From: Streptomyces sp. R44
Lineage (GTDB): Bacteria > Actinomycetota > Actinomycetes > Streptomycetales > Streptomycetaceae
DNA: 64,000 bases
Direction: 5' to 3'
NCBI RefSeq assembly: GCF_041053105.1
Contig: NZ_CP163444.1
Span: 6,076,001-6,140,000, forward strand
Each line of letters starts with the position of its first letter. Within the stretch, counting starts at the first letter, position 1. This document shows positions 55,719-64,000 of this stretch, piece after piece. The translations under genes and the position numbers were made by a program. The notes beneath the pieces are model-generated. The model was not told where the DNA came from. It worked only from the letters and a program-made list of their open reading frames with translations, and ran no database searches.

Positions 55719-56813
55719 GTGAGCATCAAGAAGGCCGCCGCCGCCGCGCTCGTCGCGGCGCTCGGCATCACCGGTCTCGCCGCGTGCGGCACCGACGACG
55801 TCCGGGGCTCGGCCGGCAAGACCGACCAGCCCGCGCCGAAGACGGTGACGCTGGTGAGCCACGACTCGTTCAACGCCTCCAAGGAGGTGCTCGCGGACTT
55901 CACCCAGCAGACCGGTTTCACGGTCAAGGTGCTGAAGAGCGGCGACGCCGGTGAGGCCGTCAACAAGGAGATCCTCACCAAGGGCTCCCCGCAGGGTGAC
56001 GTCTTCTTCGGCGTCGACAACACGCTCCTCTCCCGCGCCCTGAGCAACGGGATCTTCGTCCCGTACGAGGCGAAGGGCCTGGACCGGATCCCCGCCGCGT
56101 ACCAGCTGGACAAGGAGCACCGGGTCACCCCGATCGACTCCGGCGACATCTGCGTCAACTACGACAAGAAGTACTTCGCCGACAAGAAGCTGGCCCCGCC
56201 GCAGACCTTCGACGACCTCGCCGAGCCGGAGTACAAGGACCTCCTCGTGGTGGAGAACCCCGAGCGGTCCTCCCCGGGCCTCGGCTTCCTCCTCGGCACG
56301 GCCGCCAAGTACGGCGACGAGGGCTGGCAGGACTACTGGAAGAAGCTCAAGGCCAACGGCGTGAAGACCGTCGACAGCTGGGAGCTCGCCTACAACCAGG
56401 AGTTCTCCGGCTCGGCCGGCGGCAAGCAGGCCAAGGGCGACCGGCCGCTGGTCGTCTCGTACGCCTCCAGCCCTCCGGCCGAGGTGCTGTACGGCGAGCC
56501 GCAGCCGAAGGTGGCGCCCACCGGTGTCTCCACCGGCACCTGCTTCCGGCAGACCGAGTTCGCGGGCCTGCTGAACGGCGCGAAGAACCCCGAGGGCGGC
56601 AAGGCGCTCATCGACTTCCTGATCTCCAAGAAGTTCCAGGAGGACATGCCGCTCCAGATGTTCGTCAACCCGGTGGCGAAGGACGCGGCCCTGCCGGAGC
56701 TCTTCACCAAGCACGGCGTGGTGATCGAGAAGCCGGAGACCATGGCGCCCGAGAAGATCGCCGAGAAGCGTGACCCGTGGATCCAGCAGTGGTCGTCGCT
56801 CGTCCTGAAGTGA
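55719..56813 (+). CDS. thiB: Thiamine ABC transporter, substrate-binding lipoprotein
   Basis: A 364-residue lipoprotein. The signal peptide ends in the lipobox GLAAC (Cys near residue 23), then a ThiB-like periplasmic-binding fold: TVTLVSHDSFNASKEVLADF at the start of the mature part and GDVFFGVDNTLLSRAL (about 92-107). Length and motifs fit the thiamine-binding family better than iron-binding relatives. It is the first gene of a three-gene operon under a TPP riboswitch. GTG 55719 has AGGAGG 6 bp upstream. thiP overlaps its stop as GTGA. Confidence 0.9.
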   Translation: MSIKKAAAAALVAALGITGLAACGTDDVRGSAGKTDQPAPKTVTLVSHDSFNASKEVLADFTQQTGFTVKVLKSGDAGEAVNKEILTKGSPQGDVFFGVDNTLLSRALSNGIFVPYEAKGLDRIPAAYQLDKEHRVTPIDSGDICVNYDKKYFADKKLAPPQTFDDLAEPEYKDLLVVENPERSSPGLGFLLGTAAKYGDEGWQDYWKKLKANGVKTVDSWELAYNQEFSGSAGGKQAKGDRPLVVSYASSPPAEVLYGEPQPKVAPTGVSTGTCFRQTEFAGLLNGAKNPEGGKALIDFLISKKFQEDMPLQMFVNPVAKDAALPELFTKHGVVIEKPETMAPEKIAEKRDPWIQQWSSLVLK

Positions 56814-58468
56814 CCCGCGACCTCAAGGGGAGCGCGACGCGGCTGGGCCTCATGGCCCTGCCCGTCGCGTTCTTCGGGGTCTTCTTCGCCTGGCCCGTCG
56901 TGTCCATCGTGGACCGGGGGCTGCGGCCCGACGGCGCCTGGCGGTTCGGCCGGATCGGCGAGACGCTCAGCCGACCGGACATCCTCGACGTGCTCGGCTT
57001 CACCGTGTGGCAGGCGCTCGCCTCCACCGGGCTCACCCTCCTGGTCGCGCTGCCCGGCGCGTACGTCTTCGCCCGCTTCGACTTCCCCGGCAAGAGCGTG
57101 CTGCGGGCCGTCGTCACCGTGCCGTTCGTGCTGCCGACCGTCCTCGTCGGCACGGCGTTCCTCGCGCTCGTCGGCCGGAACGGGCTCACCGACGAGTTGT
57201 GGGGGCTGCGCCTCGACACCAGCGTGTGGGCGATCCTCCTCGCGCACGTCTTCTTCAACTACGCGGTCGTCGTCCGCACCGTCGGCGGCCTCTGGTCGCA
57301 GCTCGACCCGCGCCAGGAGGAAGCCGCCCGGGTCCTCGGCGCCTCGCGCTGGACGGCCTGGCGGACGGTGACGCTGCCCGCGCTCGTGCCGGCGGTGGCG
57401 GCGGCCGCCCTGATGGTCTTCCTCTTCACCTTCACCTCCTTCGGCGTCGTACAGATCCTCGGCGGGGACGCGTACTCCACGCTGGAAGCCGAGATCTACC
57501 GGCAGACCGCCCGGCTGCTCGACCTGCCCACGGCCGCCGTGCTCACCCTCGTGCAGTTCGTGGCCGTAGGCGTGATCCTCGGTGTGCACGCCTGGACGGT
57601 ACGGCGGCGCGAGACCGCGCTCCGGCTCGTACCGCCCGAGTCGACGGCGCGCCGGCCGCGCGGCGCCGGCCAGTGGGCGCTGCTCGCCGGTGTTCTCGTC
57701 TCGGTGGCCCTGCTGATCCTGCTGCCGCTCGGTGTCCTCGTGGAGCGGTCCTTCGCCGGGCCGGACGGGTACGGTCTCGGCTACTACCGGGCGCTCGGCT
57801 CGCTCGACGAGTCCGGGACCTTCCTCGTCCCGCCCCTGGAGGCGATCGGGAACTCGCTGCGGTACGCGGTGGCCGCGACCGCCATCGCCGTGCTGATCGG
57901 CGGACTCGCGGCGGCGGCGCTCACCCGGCGGCGGGCCGGAAGGCTCGTGCGGGGCTTCGACGCGCTGCTCATGCTGCCGCTCGGGGTCTCCGCCGTCACC
58001 GTCGGCTTCGGTTTCCTCATCACGCTCGACGAGCCGCCGTTCGACCTGCGGGCCAGCTGGATCCTCGTACCGCTCGCCCAGGCCCTCGTCGGCGTCCCCT
58101 TCGTCGTACGGACGATGCTGCCGGTGCTTCGCGCGGTGGACGAGCGGCTGCGGGAGGCCTCGGCCGTGCTCGGCGCCTCGCCCTGGCGGGCCTGGCGGGA
58201 GGTGGACCTGCCGCTGGTGCGGCGGGCGCTGCTCATCGCGGCCGGGTTCGCGTTCGCGGTGTCGCTCGGCGAGTTCGGGGCGACCGTCTTCATCGCCCGG
58301 CCCGAGAGCCCGACGCTGCCGGTGGCGGTGGCCCGGCTGCTCGGCCGGCCCGGCGCGCTCAACTACGGCCAGGCGATGGCCCTCTCGACGATTCTGATGG
58401 TGGTGTGCGCGGTGTCCCTGCTGCTGCTGGAACGACTCCGCACCGACCGGACCTCCGGGGAGTTCTGA
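56810..58468 (+). CDS. thiP: Thiamine ABC transporter, permease (duplicated type)
   Basis: A 552-residue permease with 12 helices in two halves. Each half carries the EAA loop that contacts the ATPase: EEAARVLGASRWTAWRTVTLP (about 169-189) and REASAVLGASPWRAWREVDLP (about 447-467). This fused arrangement is that of E. coli ThiP. GTG 56810 overlaps the thiB stop by 4 bp, which is better than an upstream start inside thiB. Confidence 0.9.
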   Translation: MTRDLKGSATRLGLMALPVAFFGVFFAWPVVSIVDRGLRPDGAWRFGRIGETLSRPDILDVLGFTVWQALASTGLTLLVALPGAYVFARFDFPGKSVLRAVVTVPFVLPTVLVGTAFLALVGRNGLTDELWGLRLDTSVWAILLAHVFFNYAVVVRTVGGLWSQLDPRQEEAARVLGASRWTAWRTVTLPALVPAVAAAALMVFLFTFTSFGVVQILGGDAYSTLEAEIYRQTARLLDLPTAAVLTLVQFVAVGVILGVHAWTVRRRETALRLVPPESTARRPRGAGQWALLAGVLVSVALLILLPLGVLVERSFAGPDGYGLGYYRALGSLDESGTFLVPPLEAIGNSLRYAVAATAIAVLIGGLAAAALTRRRAGRLVRGFDALLMLPLGVSAVTVGFGFLITLDEPPFDLRASWILVPLAQALVGVPFVVRTMLPVLRAVDERLREASAVLGASPWRAWREVDLPLVRRALLIAAGFAFAVSLGEFGATVFIARPESPTLPVAVARLLGRPGALNYGQAMALSTILMVVCAVSLLLLERLRTDRTSGEF

Positions 58469-59490
58469 TGCTTTCGATCGAGGCCGCGACCGTACGGTTC
58501 GGGGAGCGGGCCGTGCTCGACGCCGTGGACCTGGAGGTCGCCGAGCACGAGATCGTGTGTGTGCTCGGCCCCAGTGGCAGCGGCAAGTCCACGATGCTGC
58601 GGTCCGTCGCCGGGCTCCAGGCGCTCGACGGTGGCCGGGTGCTGCTCGGCGGCGCCGACCAGGCCGGGGTGCCGGTGCACCGGCGGGGCGTCGGCCTGAT
58701 GTTCCAGGACCACCAGCTGTTCCCGCAGCGGGACGTCGGCGGCAACGTCGCCTTCGGACTCCGCATGCGGGGCGCCCGGAAGGCCGAGCAGGCGGAGCGG
58801 GTGCGGGAGCTGCTCGACCTCGTCGGCCTCCCCGGGGCCGAGCGGCGGTCCGTCGCCGCGCTCTCCGGCGGTGAGCAGCAGCGGGTGGCGCTCGCGCGGG
58901 CCCTGGCGCCCCGGCCGCGGCTCCTCATGCTCGACGAGCCGCTCGGCCAGCTCGACCGGGGGCTGCGGGAGCGGCTCGTCGTGGAGCTGCGGCAGCTCTT
59001 CGGGAGGCTCGGGACGACGGTCCTCGCCGTCACCCACGACCAGGGCGAGGCCTTCGCGCTCGCCGACCGTGTCGTGGTCATGCGGGACGGACGGATCGCC
59101 CAGTCGGGGGCGCCGGTCGACGTGTGGCGGCGGCCCGCGTCGGAGTTCGTGGCGCGGTTCCTGGGCTTCGACAACGTCGTGGCGGCGCGGGTGACGGGCG
59201 GGGTCGCGCAGACCGTGTGGGGGAAGATCCCGGTGCCGGACGGCTCGCCGGAGGGGGAGCGGCGGCTCCTCGTCCGCCCGGGCGGGGTACGGCTCGTGGA
59301 GCAGCGTCCGGTGTGGACGGTGGAGTCCCGGACCTTCCGGGGCAGCCAGGTCCTCGTACGGCTCCGCCCGGCCGAGGGGCCCGCCCTGGAGGCCGAGCTG
59401 CCGCTCCGGGACGCGCCGGAGGAGGGCGCCGGGGTGGGCGTGGAGTTCCGGGCGGAGGACGTGGTCGTGCTGGCGGACGACACCCCGTAG
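58468..59490 (+). CDS. thiQ: Thiamine ABC transporter, ATP-binding protein
   Basis: A 340-residue ABC ATPase. Walker A GPSGSGKST (about 34-42), Q-loop MFQDHQLFPQ, signature LSGGEQQRVALARAL, Walker B LLMLDEPLGQLD and the His switch VTHDQGEA are all canonical. The C-terminal 110 residues form a TOBE-type regulatory domain (about 240-340), so it is longer than the E. coli ThiQ. It starts within the thiP stop (TGATG). By operon context it powers thiamine uptake. Confidence 0.9.
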   Translation: MLSIEAATVRFGERAVLDAVDLEVAEHEIVCVLGPSGSGKSTMLRSVAGLQALDGGRVLLGGADQAGVPVHRRGVGLMFQDHQLFPQRDVGGNVAFGLRMRGARKAEQAERVRELLDLVGLPGAERRSVAALSGGEQQRVALARALAPRPRLLMLDEPLGQLDRGLRERLVVELRQLFGRLGTTVLAVTHDQGEAFALADRVVVMRDGRIAQSGAPVDVWRRPASEFVARFLGFDNVVAARVTGGVAQTVWGKIPVPDGSPEGERRLLVRPGGVRLVEQRPVWTVESRTFRGSQVLVRLRPAEGPALEAELPLRDAPEEGAGVGVEFRAEDVVVLADDTP

Positions 59491-59569
59491 CGGAGCGATG
59501 AGTTTTTGCGGCCGGTGGAGTCTCCTGTTCGTACGTTGTCTCACTGTCGACCACGCGGGAGGAACAGAC

Positions 59570-60217
59570 ATGGGCCAGTTGCTCAGGGTGCAGAACTTCA
59601 TGGTCTCGTCCGACGGATTCGGTACGGGGGAGGGCCAGAGCCTGGAGCGACCGTTCGGGCACGCGGATCCGGGGGCGCTGTTCTCGTGGGCGGGTGCCAC
59701 GGCGAGCTGGCCCAACCGCACCGACCCCGGGGGCAGCCGGGGCCTCGACGACTACTTCACCCGGGACTTCGCCCGGAACATCGGCGCCGAGATCATGGGC
59801 CGCAACAAGTTCTCCCCCCTGCGCGGGCCCTGGGAGAACGAGGACTGGCGCGGCTGGTGGGGCGACGAGCCGCCGTTCCACACGCCGGTGTTCGTGCTGA
59901 CCCACCACCCGCGCCCGTCGTTCACGCTCTCCGACACCACGTTCCACTTCATCGACGCCGACCCGGCGACGGCGCTCGCGCGGGCGAAGGAGGCGGCCCA
60001 GGGGAAGGACGTTCGCCTCGGCGGCGGCGCCACCACGATCCGGGAGTTCCTGGACGCAGATCTCGTCGACACCCTGCACGTGGCGGTCGCGCCGGTGAAG
60101 CTCGGGGCCGGCGTACGGCTCTGGGACTCGCCCGAGGAGCTGCTCGACCGCTTCCACTGCGACGTCGTGCCGAGTCCGGGCGGGCAGGTGACGCACCACC
60201 TGTTCTGGCGGAAGTGA
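59570..60217 (+). CDS. Dihydrofolate reductase-like (RibD C-terminal) protein
   Basis: A 215-residue protein with the DHFR/RibD-C fold: VQNFMVSSDGFGTG (residues 7-20), IGAEIMGRNKFSPL (about 76-89), VFVLTHHPRP, and the NADPH-loop LGGGATTIREFLDADLVDTL (about 150-169). Such proteins are NADPH-dependent reductases of unknown substrate; they are not the housekeeping folate enzyme. ATG 59570 has GGGAGGA upstream. It is a single gene, convergent with the LOG gene across a palindromic element. Confidence 0.87.
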   Translation: MGQLLRVQNFMVSSDGFGTGEGQSLERPFGHADPGALFSWAGATASWPNRTDPGGSRGLDDYFTRDFARNIGAEIMGRNKFSPLRGPWENEDWRGWWGDEPPFHTPVFVLTHHPRPSFTLSDTTFHFIDADPATALARAKEAAQGKDVRLGGGATTIREFLDADLVDTLHVAVAPVKLGAGVRLWDSPEELLDRFHCDVVPSPGGQVTHHLFWRK

Positions 60218-60239
60218 GGGAGCGGTGCCTCCGCCCGCC

Positions 60240-60450
60240 GCCGTGTGGGCGATCGTCCCGCTGGGGCGGGACGGGTGGGCACACGGGACGGCGCCTTCTC
60301 GCGGCGCCTCCGCGTTCCGCGCCCCGACCCGCACCACCTTGCGCGGCGCACATCCGGTGCGGGTCCAGGCTCGGGAGCCTCTGGCGCCGGCATGGGCGCC
60401 GTCCGTTGTGCCCACCCGTTCCGCCCCGGCGGAACGCATGCCCACAACGA
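60240..60450. repeat. 211-bp MITE-like palindromic intergenic element
   Basis: The outer arms of about 55 bp are imperfect inverted repeats; the best 33-bp core (60263-60295 against 60395-60427) matches at 30 of 33 positions. Each arm also holds its own hairpin (CGTCCCGC-TGGG-GCGGGACG; CGTTCCGCC-CCG-GGCGGAACG). The centre has ACCCGCACC (60327-60335) pairing with GGTGCGGGT (60356-60364). No ORF is present. The motif GTGGGCACAACG recurs in many Streptomyces intergenic regions (recollection). Confidence 0.7.
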
Positions 60451-60455
60451 GGGGG

Positions 60456-61592
60456 CTACGCCCCCAGGCGTTCCAGTGTGGCCGGGGCCTCGTCGATCGA
60501 GTCGACCAGGGCTATGCGGCTTGCCATCGGGCGGTCTGCGGCGAGGGTTTCCAGGAGGGGCCAGGCCGGGAGGTGGGTGGTCCAGTGGGCGCGGTTCACC
60601 AGGACCATCGGGGTCGGGGTGCCCCGGGAGCCGTAGTAGTTCGGGGTCGCGTTGTCGAAGATCTCCTGGACCGTGCCCGCAGCGCCCGGCAGGAAGACGA
60701 TGCCCGCCGTCGAGCGGGCGAGCAGGCCGTCCTCCCGGGTGGCGTTCGCGAAGTACTTGGCGATGTGCGCGGCGAACGGATTCGGCGGCTCGTGGCCGTA
60801 GAACCAGGTCGGGATGCCGACCGAGTCCCCGCCGCGCGGCCACAGGGCCCGTACCGCGAAGGCCGCCCGCGCCCAGTCCGTCACCGACGGGGTGAAGGAC
60901 GGGGCCTTGGCGAGGAGGTCCAGCGAGGAGGCGAGGGCCTCGTCCGCGTGGGGCGCCAGGTAGGCGCCGAGGTTCGCGGCCTCCATCGCGCCCGGTCCGC
61001 CGCCGGTCGCCACGGTGAGCCCGGCGCGGGCCAGGGTCCTGCCGAGCCGGGCGGCGCCCGCGTACGCCTCGGTGCCCCGGCCCATCGCGTGCCCGCCCAT
61101 GACGCCGACGACCCGGGCCCCGTCGAGGTGTTCGTCGAGGGCGTCGGAGACGGCGTCGTCGTGGAGGGAGCGGAGCATCGAGGAGAGGATGTCGCCGTCG
61201 GCCCTGGTCCGGCCGAACCACGTGTACGCGCGGAAGTCGGGCGTCGACTCGTACCCGGTCTCGGCGATCCCCGCGAAGAGTTCCTCGGGGGTGTAGAGCC
61301 TGGCCCGGTACGGGTCGAAGGGCAGCTCGGGGACGGGCGGGAAGACGAGGGCCCCGTCGGCGCGGACCTTGGCGGCGGCCTCCGGCTCCATGGGGCAGCC
61401 GAGGAAGACGGCCTCGGCGGTGACGGCGGTGAGCAGGGCGAAGGTCCGGCCGGTGAGGTCGATCGACTGGATCCGGTGTCCGGCGAGCGAGCCGGGGCGG
61501 GCGAGCGCCGCGTCGAACTCGGCGAGGGTGTGGATCTCGCGTCCGTGCCCGCGCGGTCCGGGCGGGCGGTGTGCCGGGGGAAGCATCGCCAT
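60456..61592 (-). CDS. LOG-family (lysine-decarboxylase-like) Rossmann protein
   Basis: A 378-residue protein of the LOG/TIGR00730-like superfamily in an extended form. LOG motifs: GGHAMGRG (about 167), VATGGGPGAMEAANLG (about 195-210) and VFLPGAAGTVQEIF (about 320-333). The last corresponds to PGGxGTxxE, with AA in place of GG but the Glu kept. An N-terminal 130-residue extension is not typical of plant-like LOG enzymes. Nucleotide-5'-monophosphate phosphoribohydrolase activity is the family expectation; the substrate is uncertain. It ends directly at the palindromic element. Confidence 0.83.
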   Translation of the reverse strand: MAMLPPAHRPPGPRGHGREIHTLAEFDAALARPGSLAGHRIQSIDLTGRTFALLTAVTAEAVFLGCPMEPEAAAKVRADGALVFPPVPELPFDPYRARLYTPEELFAGIAETGYESTPDFRAYTWFGRTRADGDILSSMLRSLHDDAVSDALDEHLDGARVVGVMGGHAMGRGTEAYAGAARLGRTLARAGLTVATGGGPGAMEAANLGAYLAPHADEALASSLDLLAKAPSFTPSVTDWARAAFAVRALWPRGGDSVGIPTWFYGHEPPNPFAAHIAKYFANATREDGLLARSTAGIVFLPGAAGTVQEIFDNATPNYYGSRGTPTPMVLVNRAHWTTHLPAWPLLETLAADRPMASRIALVDSIDEAPATLERLGA

Positions 61593-61671
61593 GGGCCCAC
61601 GATAGGGGCCGCCGTGACGGGCGGCCCCTCGGGGAGGACCGGCGAGCCACCCCCCTCGTCGTACGGATCGC

Positions 61672-62820
61672 TCAGCCGTTGAGCGGCAGCGCCGCCATTT
61701 CCGCCACCGCCCAGGTCAGCGGTGCGAAGACGGCGAAGAGCGCGCCCGCGCGCAGCAGGGCCGCCGTGCGCAGGACCGTGGGCGGGGCGCCGATGCGGAG
61801 GAGGGCCTCGGTGGTGTGGGCGCGGCCCTGCCGGGATTCCAGCGCGGCGGTCAGGAGGCTGGCGGTGGTGCAGGCCAGGATCAGGGCCGCGCCGAGGGCG
61901 GTGAGCGGCCCGAAGGCGTCGGAGCCGTCCGACTCGTACAGCTGCGCCGCCGCGAGGAGACCGGAGAGCACCGCGCTGACCACGCCGAGGGGGCGGCCGA
62001 TACGGCGGGACTCGTCCATCAGGACGCGGCCCGCGAGCAGCCGCGTGGCGCCCGGCCGGACGGCCTGGAGGAGCCGGCCGCAGCCGAACGCGAGGCCCGG
62101 GCCCGCCATGGCGAGGCCGACGGCGGTGAGGACCCAGCCGGCGAGGACGCCGGCCGGGTTGCCGTCGAAGCCGCCCGGCAGCGGGAGGCCGCTCTTGGAG
62201 TCGCCCTGGGCCGCGTACGTCTCGATGGCGAGGCCGATCGCGACGAGGGCGATCCCCCAGGGCAGCCCGGACGGCATCGTCTTCTCGGCGCCCTCGGGCG
62301 CGGCGGGCGCGGTGCGGGGGCGCAGTGCGAGGCCGGCCGCCGTGGCGGCGACGACCGGCAGGACGGCGAGCAGGGTGAGGGCGGCGGCGAGCGGGACCGG
62401 CTGGTCGGCGGCGAGGAGCTCGGCGGCGGCGCCGTCGAAGGGCAGGCCGGTGATGTCGCCGCGCAGGTGCAGATAGAACAGGAGCGCGACCGTGGAGCCC
62501 AGCGTGCAGGCGACGGCCGTCGAGGCGGCGGCGATGGCGGTGAGCCGGGCGGGGCCGAGGCCGACGGCGGAGAGTCCGGGGCGGGGCCGGGTGCTGGGGT
62601 CGGTGCGGGCCACGGCGACGGCGAACTGGACGGTGGCGGCGAGCGGCAGGGCGCACCAGAGCAGCCGCAGCGCCGAGGCCGAGGACCGGTCCGGGTGGCC
62701 GACGGCGTATCCGAGGGTGCAGAGCAGCAGGAAGCCCACCCCCGCGGCCGCCGCGGCGACGAGGAGCCGGCGCGTCAGGACGAGGGGGTGGGTCCCGCGG
62801 GCTAGACGGAGAGCGAGCAC
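61672..62820 (-). CDS. ABC transporter permease
   Basis: A 382-residue membrane protein with about 8-10 hydrophobic segments and no catalytic domain, arranged as two copies of helix clusters around a loop with GLPLPGGFDGNPAGVL. It resembles FtsX/MacB-like permeases in general layout only; substrate is unknown. GTG 62820 (VLALRLARG) overlaps the end of the ATPase gene by 19 bp, so the two form one coupled unit. Its N-terminal residues are conserved-looking, which supports this start. Confidence 0.78.
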   Translation of the reverse strand: MLALRLARGTHPLVLTRRLLVAAAAAGVGFLLLCTLGYAVGHPDRSSASALRLLWCALPLAATVQFAVAVARTDPSTRPRPGLSAVGLGPARLTAIAAASTAVACTLGSTVALLFYLHLRGDITGLPFDGAAAELLAADQPVPLAAALTLLAVLPVVAATAAGLALRPRTAPAAPEGAEKTMPSGLPWGIALVAIGLAIETYAAQGDSKSGLPLPGGFDGNPAGVLAGWVLTAVGLAMAGPGLAFGCGRLLQAVRPGATRLLAGRVLMDESRRIGRPLGVVSAVLSGLLAAAQLYESDGSDAFGPLTALGAALILACTTASLLTAALESRQGRAHTTEALLRIGAPPTVLRTAALLRAGALFAVFAPLTWAVAEMAALPLNG

Positions 62821-63530
62821 GCGGCGACGCCCTCCGCCCCTGACGCCGGGGGTACGGCGCCGACCCGGCGTCCGTCGAGCAGGGTGACGGTGCGGTCGGC
62901 GAGCGCGGCGACCTCGGCGTCGTGGGTGGCGAGGAGCACGGTGATGCCGTGCGAGCGGGCCGCGGCCGTCAGCGTGCGCAGGACCTGCGCGCCGTCGGCG
63001 CGGTGCAGGGTGGCGGTGGGTTCGTCGGCGAAGAGGACCGAAGGGGTGGTGACCAGGGCGCGGGCGATCGCGATGCGCTGGCGCTGGGAGTGGGTGAGGG
63101 CGTGCGGCCGCTTGCGGGCGCAGTCGCCGATGTCGAGCCGCTCCAGCCATTCCGTGGCGGCGGTCTTCGCGGCCCGGTGGGAGGTCCCGCGGAGCAGCAG
63201 GGGCAGGGCGGTGTTCTCCCAGCCGGTGAGCTCGGGGACGAGGCCCGGTTCGGGGTCGATCCAGCCGAAGCGGTCGCGGCGGAGCCGTTCGCGCTGGGCG
63301 GGGCCCAGGGTGTGCACGGGGCCGCTGTTGAACCAGACCTCGCCCCGCTGGGCGACGAGCTGGCCGGAGAGGCAGCGCAGGAGGGTGGACTTGCCGCTGC
63401 CGCGCGGGCCGACGACGGCGAGGATCTCGCCTTCGCGGACGCCGAGGGAGACGCCGCTGAGGGCGTCCGCACCGCCCAGTTCGCAGTGCAGGGAACGCGC
63501 CCAGAGCACGTCGTTGTCCGGTGGGGCCAT
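62802..63530 (-). CDS. ABC transporter ATP-binding protein, degenerate signature motif
   Basis: A 242-residue ABC ATPase in the MacB/LolD-like size class. Walker A GPRGSGKST, Walker B VLFADEPTATL and the His switch LATHDAEVA are normal. The signature motif, canonically LSGGQ, reads LTHSQRQRIAIARAL, so the two glycines are lost. The transporter could work asymmetrically or be slow. ATG 63530 has GAGG upstream; GTG 63539 is the alternative. It is followed by its permease. Confidence 0.88.
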   Translation of the reverse strand: MAPPDNDVLWARSLHCELGGADALSGVSLGVREGEILAVVGPRGSGKSTLLRCLSGQLVAQRGEVWFNSGPVHTLGPAQRERLRRDRFGWIDPEPGLVPELTGWENTALPLLLRGTSHRAAKTAATEWLERLDIGDCARKRPHALTHSQRQRIAIARALVTTPSVLFADEPTATLHRADGAQVLRTLTAAARSHGITVLLATHDAEVAALADRTVTLLDGRRVGAVPPASGAEGVAACSLSV

Positions 63531-63649
63531 CGCGTACACCTCGATGTCGGATCCGATACTCGCCTTCCCCCGTCCGGGGGAACGAAGGGACGGGCCTGTC
63601 GGTCACTCGGCACCGTAAGGATTCAGATCCGGTTGTACGGACAGCACAC

Positions 63650-63694
63650 GGCCCGGGCAGCCGCCATCCACTCGGATGGCGGCATACCCGGGCC
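63650..63694. terminator. Long hairpin between aminotransferase and ABC genes
   Basis: GGCCCGGG and CCGCCATCC pair with GGATGGCGG and CCCGGGCC across CAG/CATA internal loops, with an ACTC apical loop. It follows the minus-strand aminotransferase gene and probably terminates it. Confidence 0.75.
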
Positions 63695-63750
63695 GTGGGG
63701 TCACGCCGTGAGGGCGGCGTGATGCTGGGGGGACCGCCGTGGTTCGGTCC

Positions 63751-63806
63751 TTACAGCGTGGTGCTCACAGCGTCGTGCCGAGAGCTTCGTGCCTACAGCT
63801 TGGTCC
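63751..63806. repeat. Four 14-bp tandem copies at the aminotransferase 3' end
   Basis: Units at 63751, 63765, 63779 and 63793 follow TTACAGCGTGGTGC with several substitutions. The last unit contains the stop and final codons of the minus-strand aminotransferase; the other three lie downstream of it. Confidence 0.65.
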
Positions 63807-64000
63807 ACGCCTCGCTGAGCACGTTCCGCAGGATGCCCTCGATCTCGTCGAAGGTGCCCTGGTCGGCGATCAGCGGCGGGGCCAGCTGGATGACCGGGTC
63901 GCCGCGGTCGTCGGCACGGCAGTACAGGCCGGCGTCGTACAGCGCCTTGGAGAGGAAGCCGTACAGGACGCGCTCCACCTCCTCGTCGTTGAAGGACTCC
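63793..64000 (-). CDS. Class III aminotransferase, C-terminal fragment
   Basis: The last 68 codons of a gene running off the window. The sequence ESFNDEEVERVLYGFLSKAL, then CRADDRGDPVIQLAPPLIAD and FDEIEGILRNVLSEAW matches the C-terminus of PLP-dependent class III (omega-amino acid or 4-aminobutyrate type) aminotransferases. The catalytic lysine lies outside the window, so the substrate is open. Its 3' end is part of a 14-bp tandem repeat. Confidence 0.8.
   Translation of the reverse strand, partial: ESFNDEEVERVLYGFLSKALYDAGLYCRADDRGDPVIQLAPPLIADQGTFDEIEGILRNVLSEAWTKL

Noticed and set aside
56777..56810. Upstream start for thiP within thiB
   Set aside because: It would overlap the conserved thiB C-terminus by 37 bp; GTG 56810 overlaps the stop by 4 bp in the way common to this operon.
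60263..60455. Insertion sequence between the reductase-like and LOG genes
   Set aside because: There is no transposase frame, and the element is only about 210 bp; kept as a MITE-like repeat instead.

Overview
The window is chromosomal DNA of a Streptomyces or very close relative. The evidence is very high GC with GC-rich third codon positions, frequent GTG starts, and marker genes of that genus (nsdA, whiG, the sipWXYZ signal peptidase cluster, glnD beside amtB-glnK). From memory, gene order follows the S. coelicolor block from thiL/thiD through glcP, ftsY, nsdA, ffh, rplS, whiG, rpsB and cdsA to rlmN. It is mostly conserved core genome. I see no prophage, insertion sequence, CRISPR array or biosynthetic cluster.

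Region 1 (1-14.5 kb): the end of thiL with thiD; rpmB facing the other way; a FakA-like DAK protein, recG, rsmD and coaD; a coiled-coil DivIVA-like protein; yceD-rpmF-rnc-mutM; an HxlR regulator divergent from a flavodoxin-fold oxidoreductase; a secreted CAP protein; acyP. Region 2 (14.5-34.7 kb): a small conserved protein, smc, the glucose permease glcP with a candidate operator, a luciferase-like monooxygenase and an NCS1 permease on the minus strand, ftsY, a prim-pol domain protein, nsdA, the nitrogen operon amtB-glnK-glnD behind a GlnR-type box, ffh, and a second-type ftsH.

Region 3 (34.7-48.7 kb): a methyltransferase; a SprT-like metalloprotein that is probably leaderless; rpsP-khpA-rimM-trmD-rplS; four type I signal peptidases in tandem; a Nudix protein, a DUF2469 protein, yraN, yifB/comM and dprA; whiG; a TetR regulator. 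Region 4 (48.7-64 kb): a frameshifted gene remnant, an M23-like secreted protein, rpsB-tsf-pyrH-frr-cdsA-rlmN, a TPP riboswitch controlling thiB-thiP-thiQ, a reductase-like protein, a long palindromic intergenic element, a LOG-family protein, a two-gene ABC transporter, and the end of a class III aminotransferase.

The genes fall into three main functional groups: translation and protein export (ribosomal proteins, rimM, trmD, frr, tsf, ffh, ftsY, signal peptidases), chromosome and DNA maintenance (smc, recG, mutM, dprA), and nutrient sensing (glcP, amtB-glnK-glnD, thiamine uptake). The least explained signals are non-coding. Two 5' leaders, in front of rlmN and pyrH, can each fold in two mutually exclusive ways that hide or expose the Shine-Dalgarno site. 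A roughly 210-bp palindromic element sits between convergent genes. Short tandem repeats grow out of, or abut, the 3' ends of three unrelated genes. Base-pairing claims were made by eye; no folding or database search was run.
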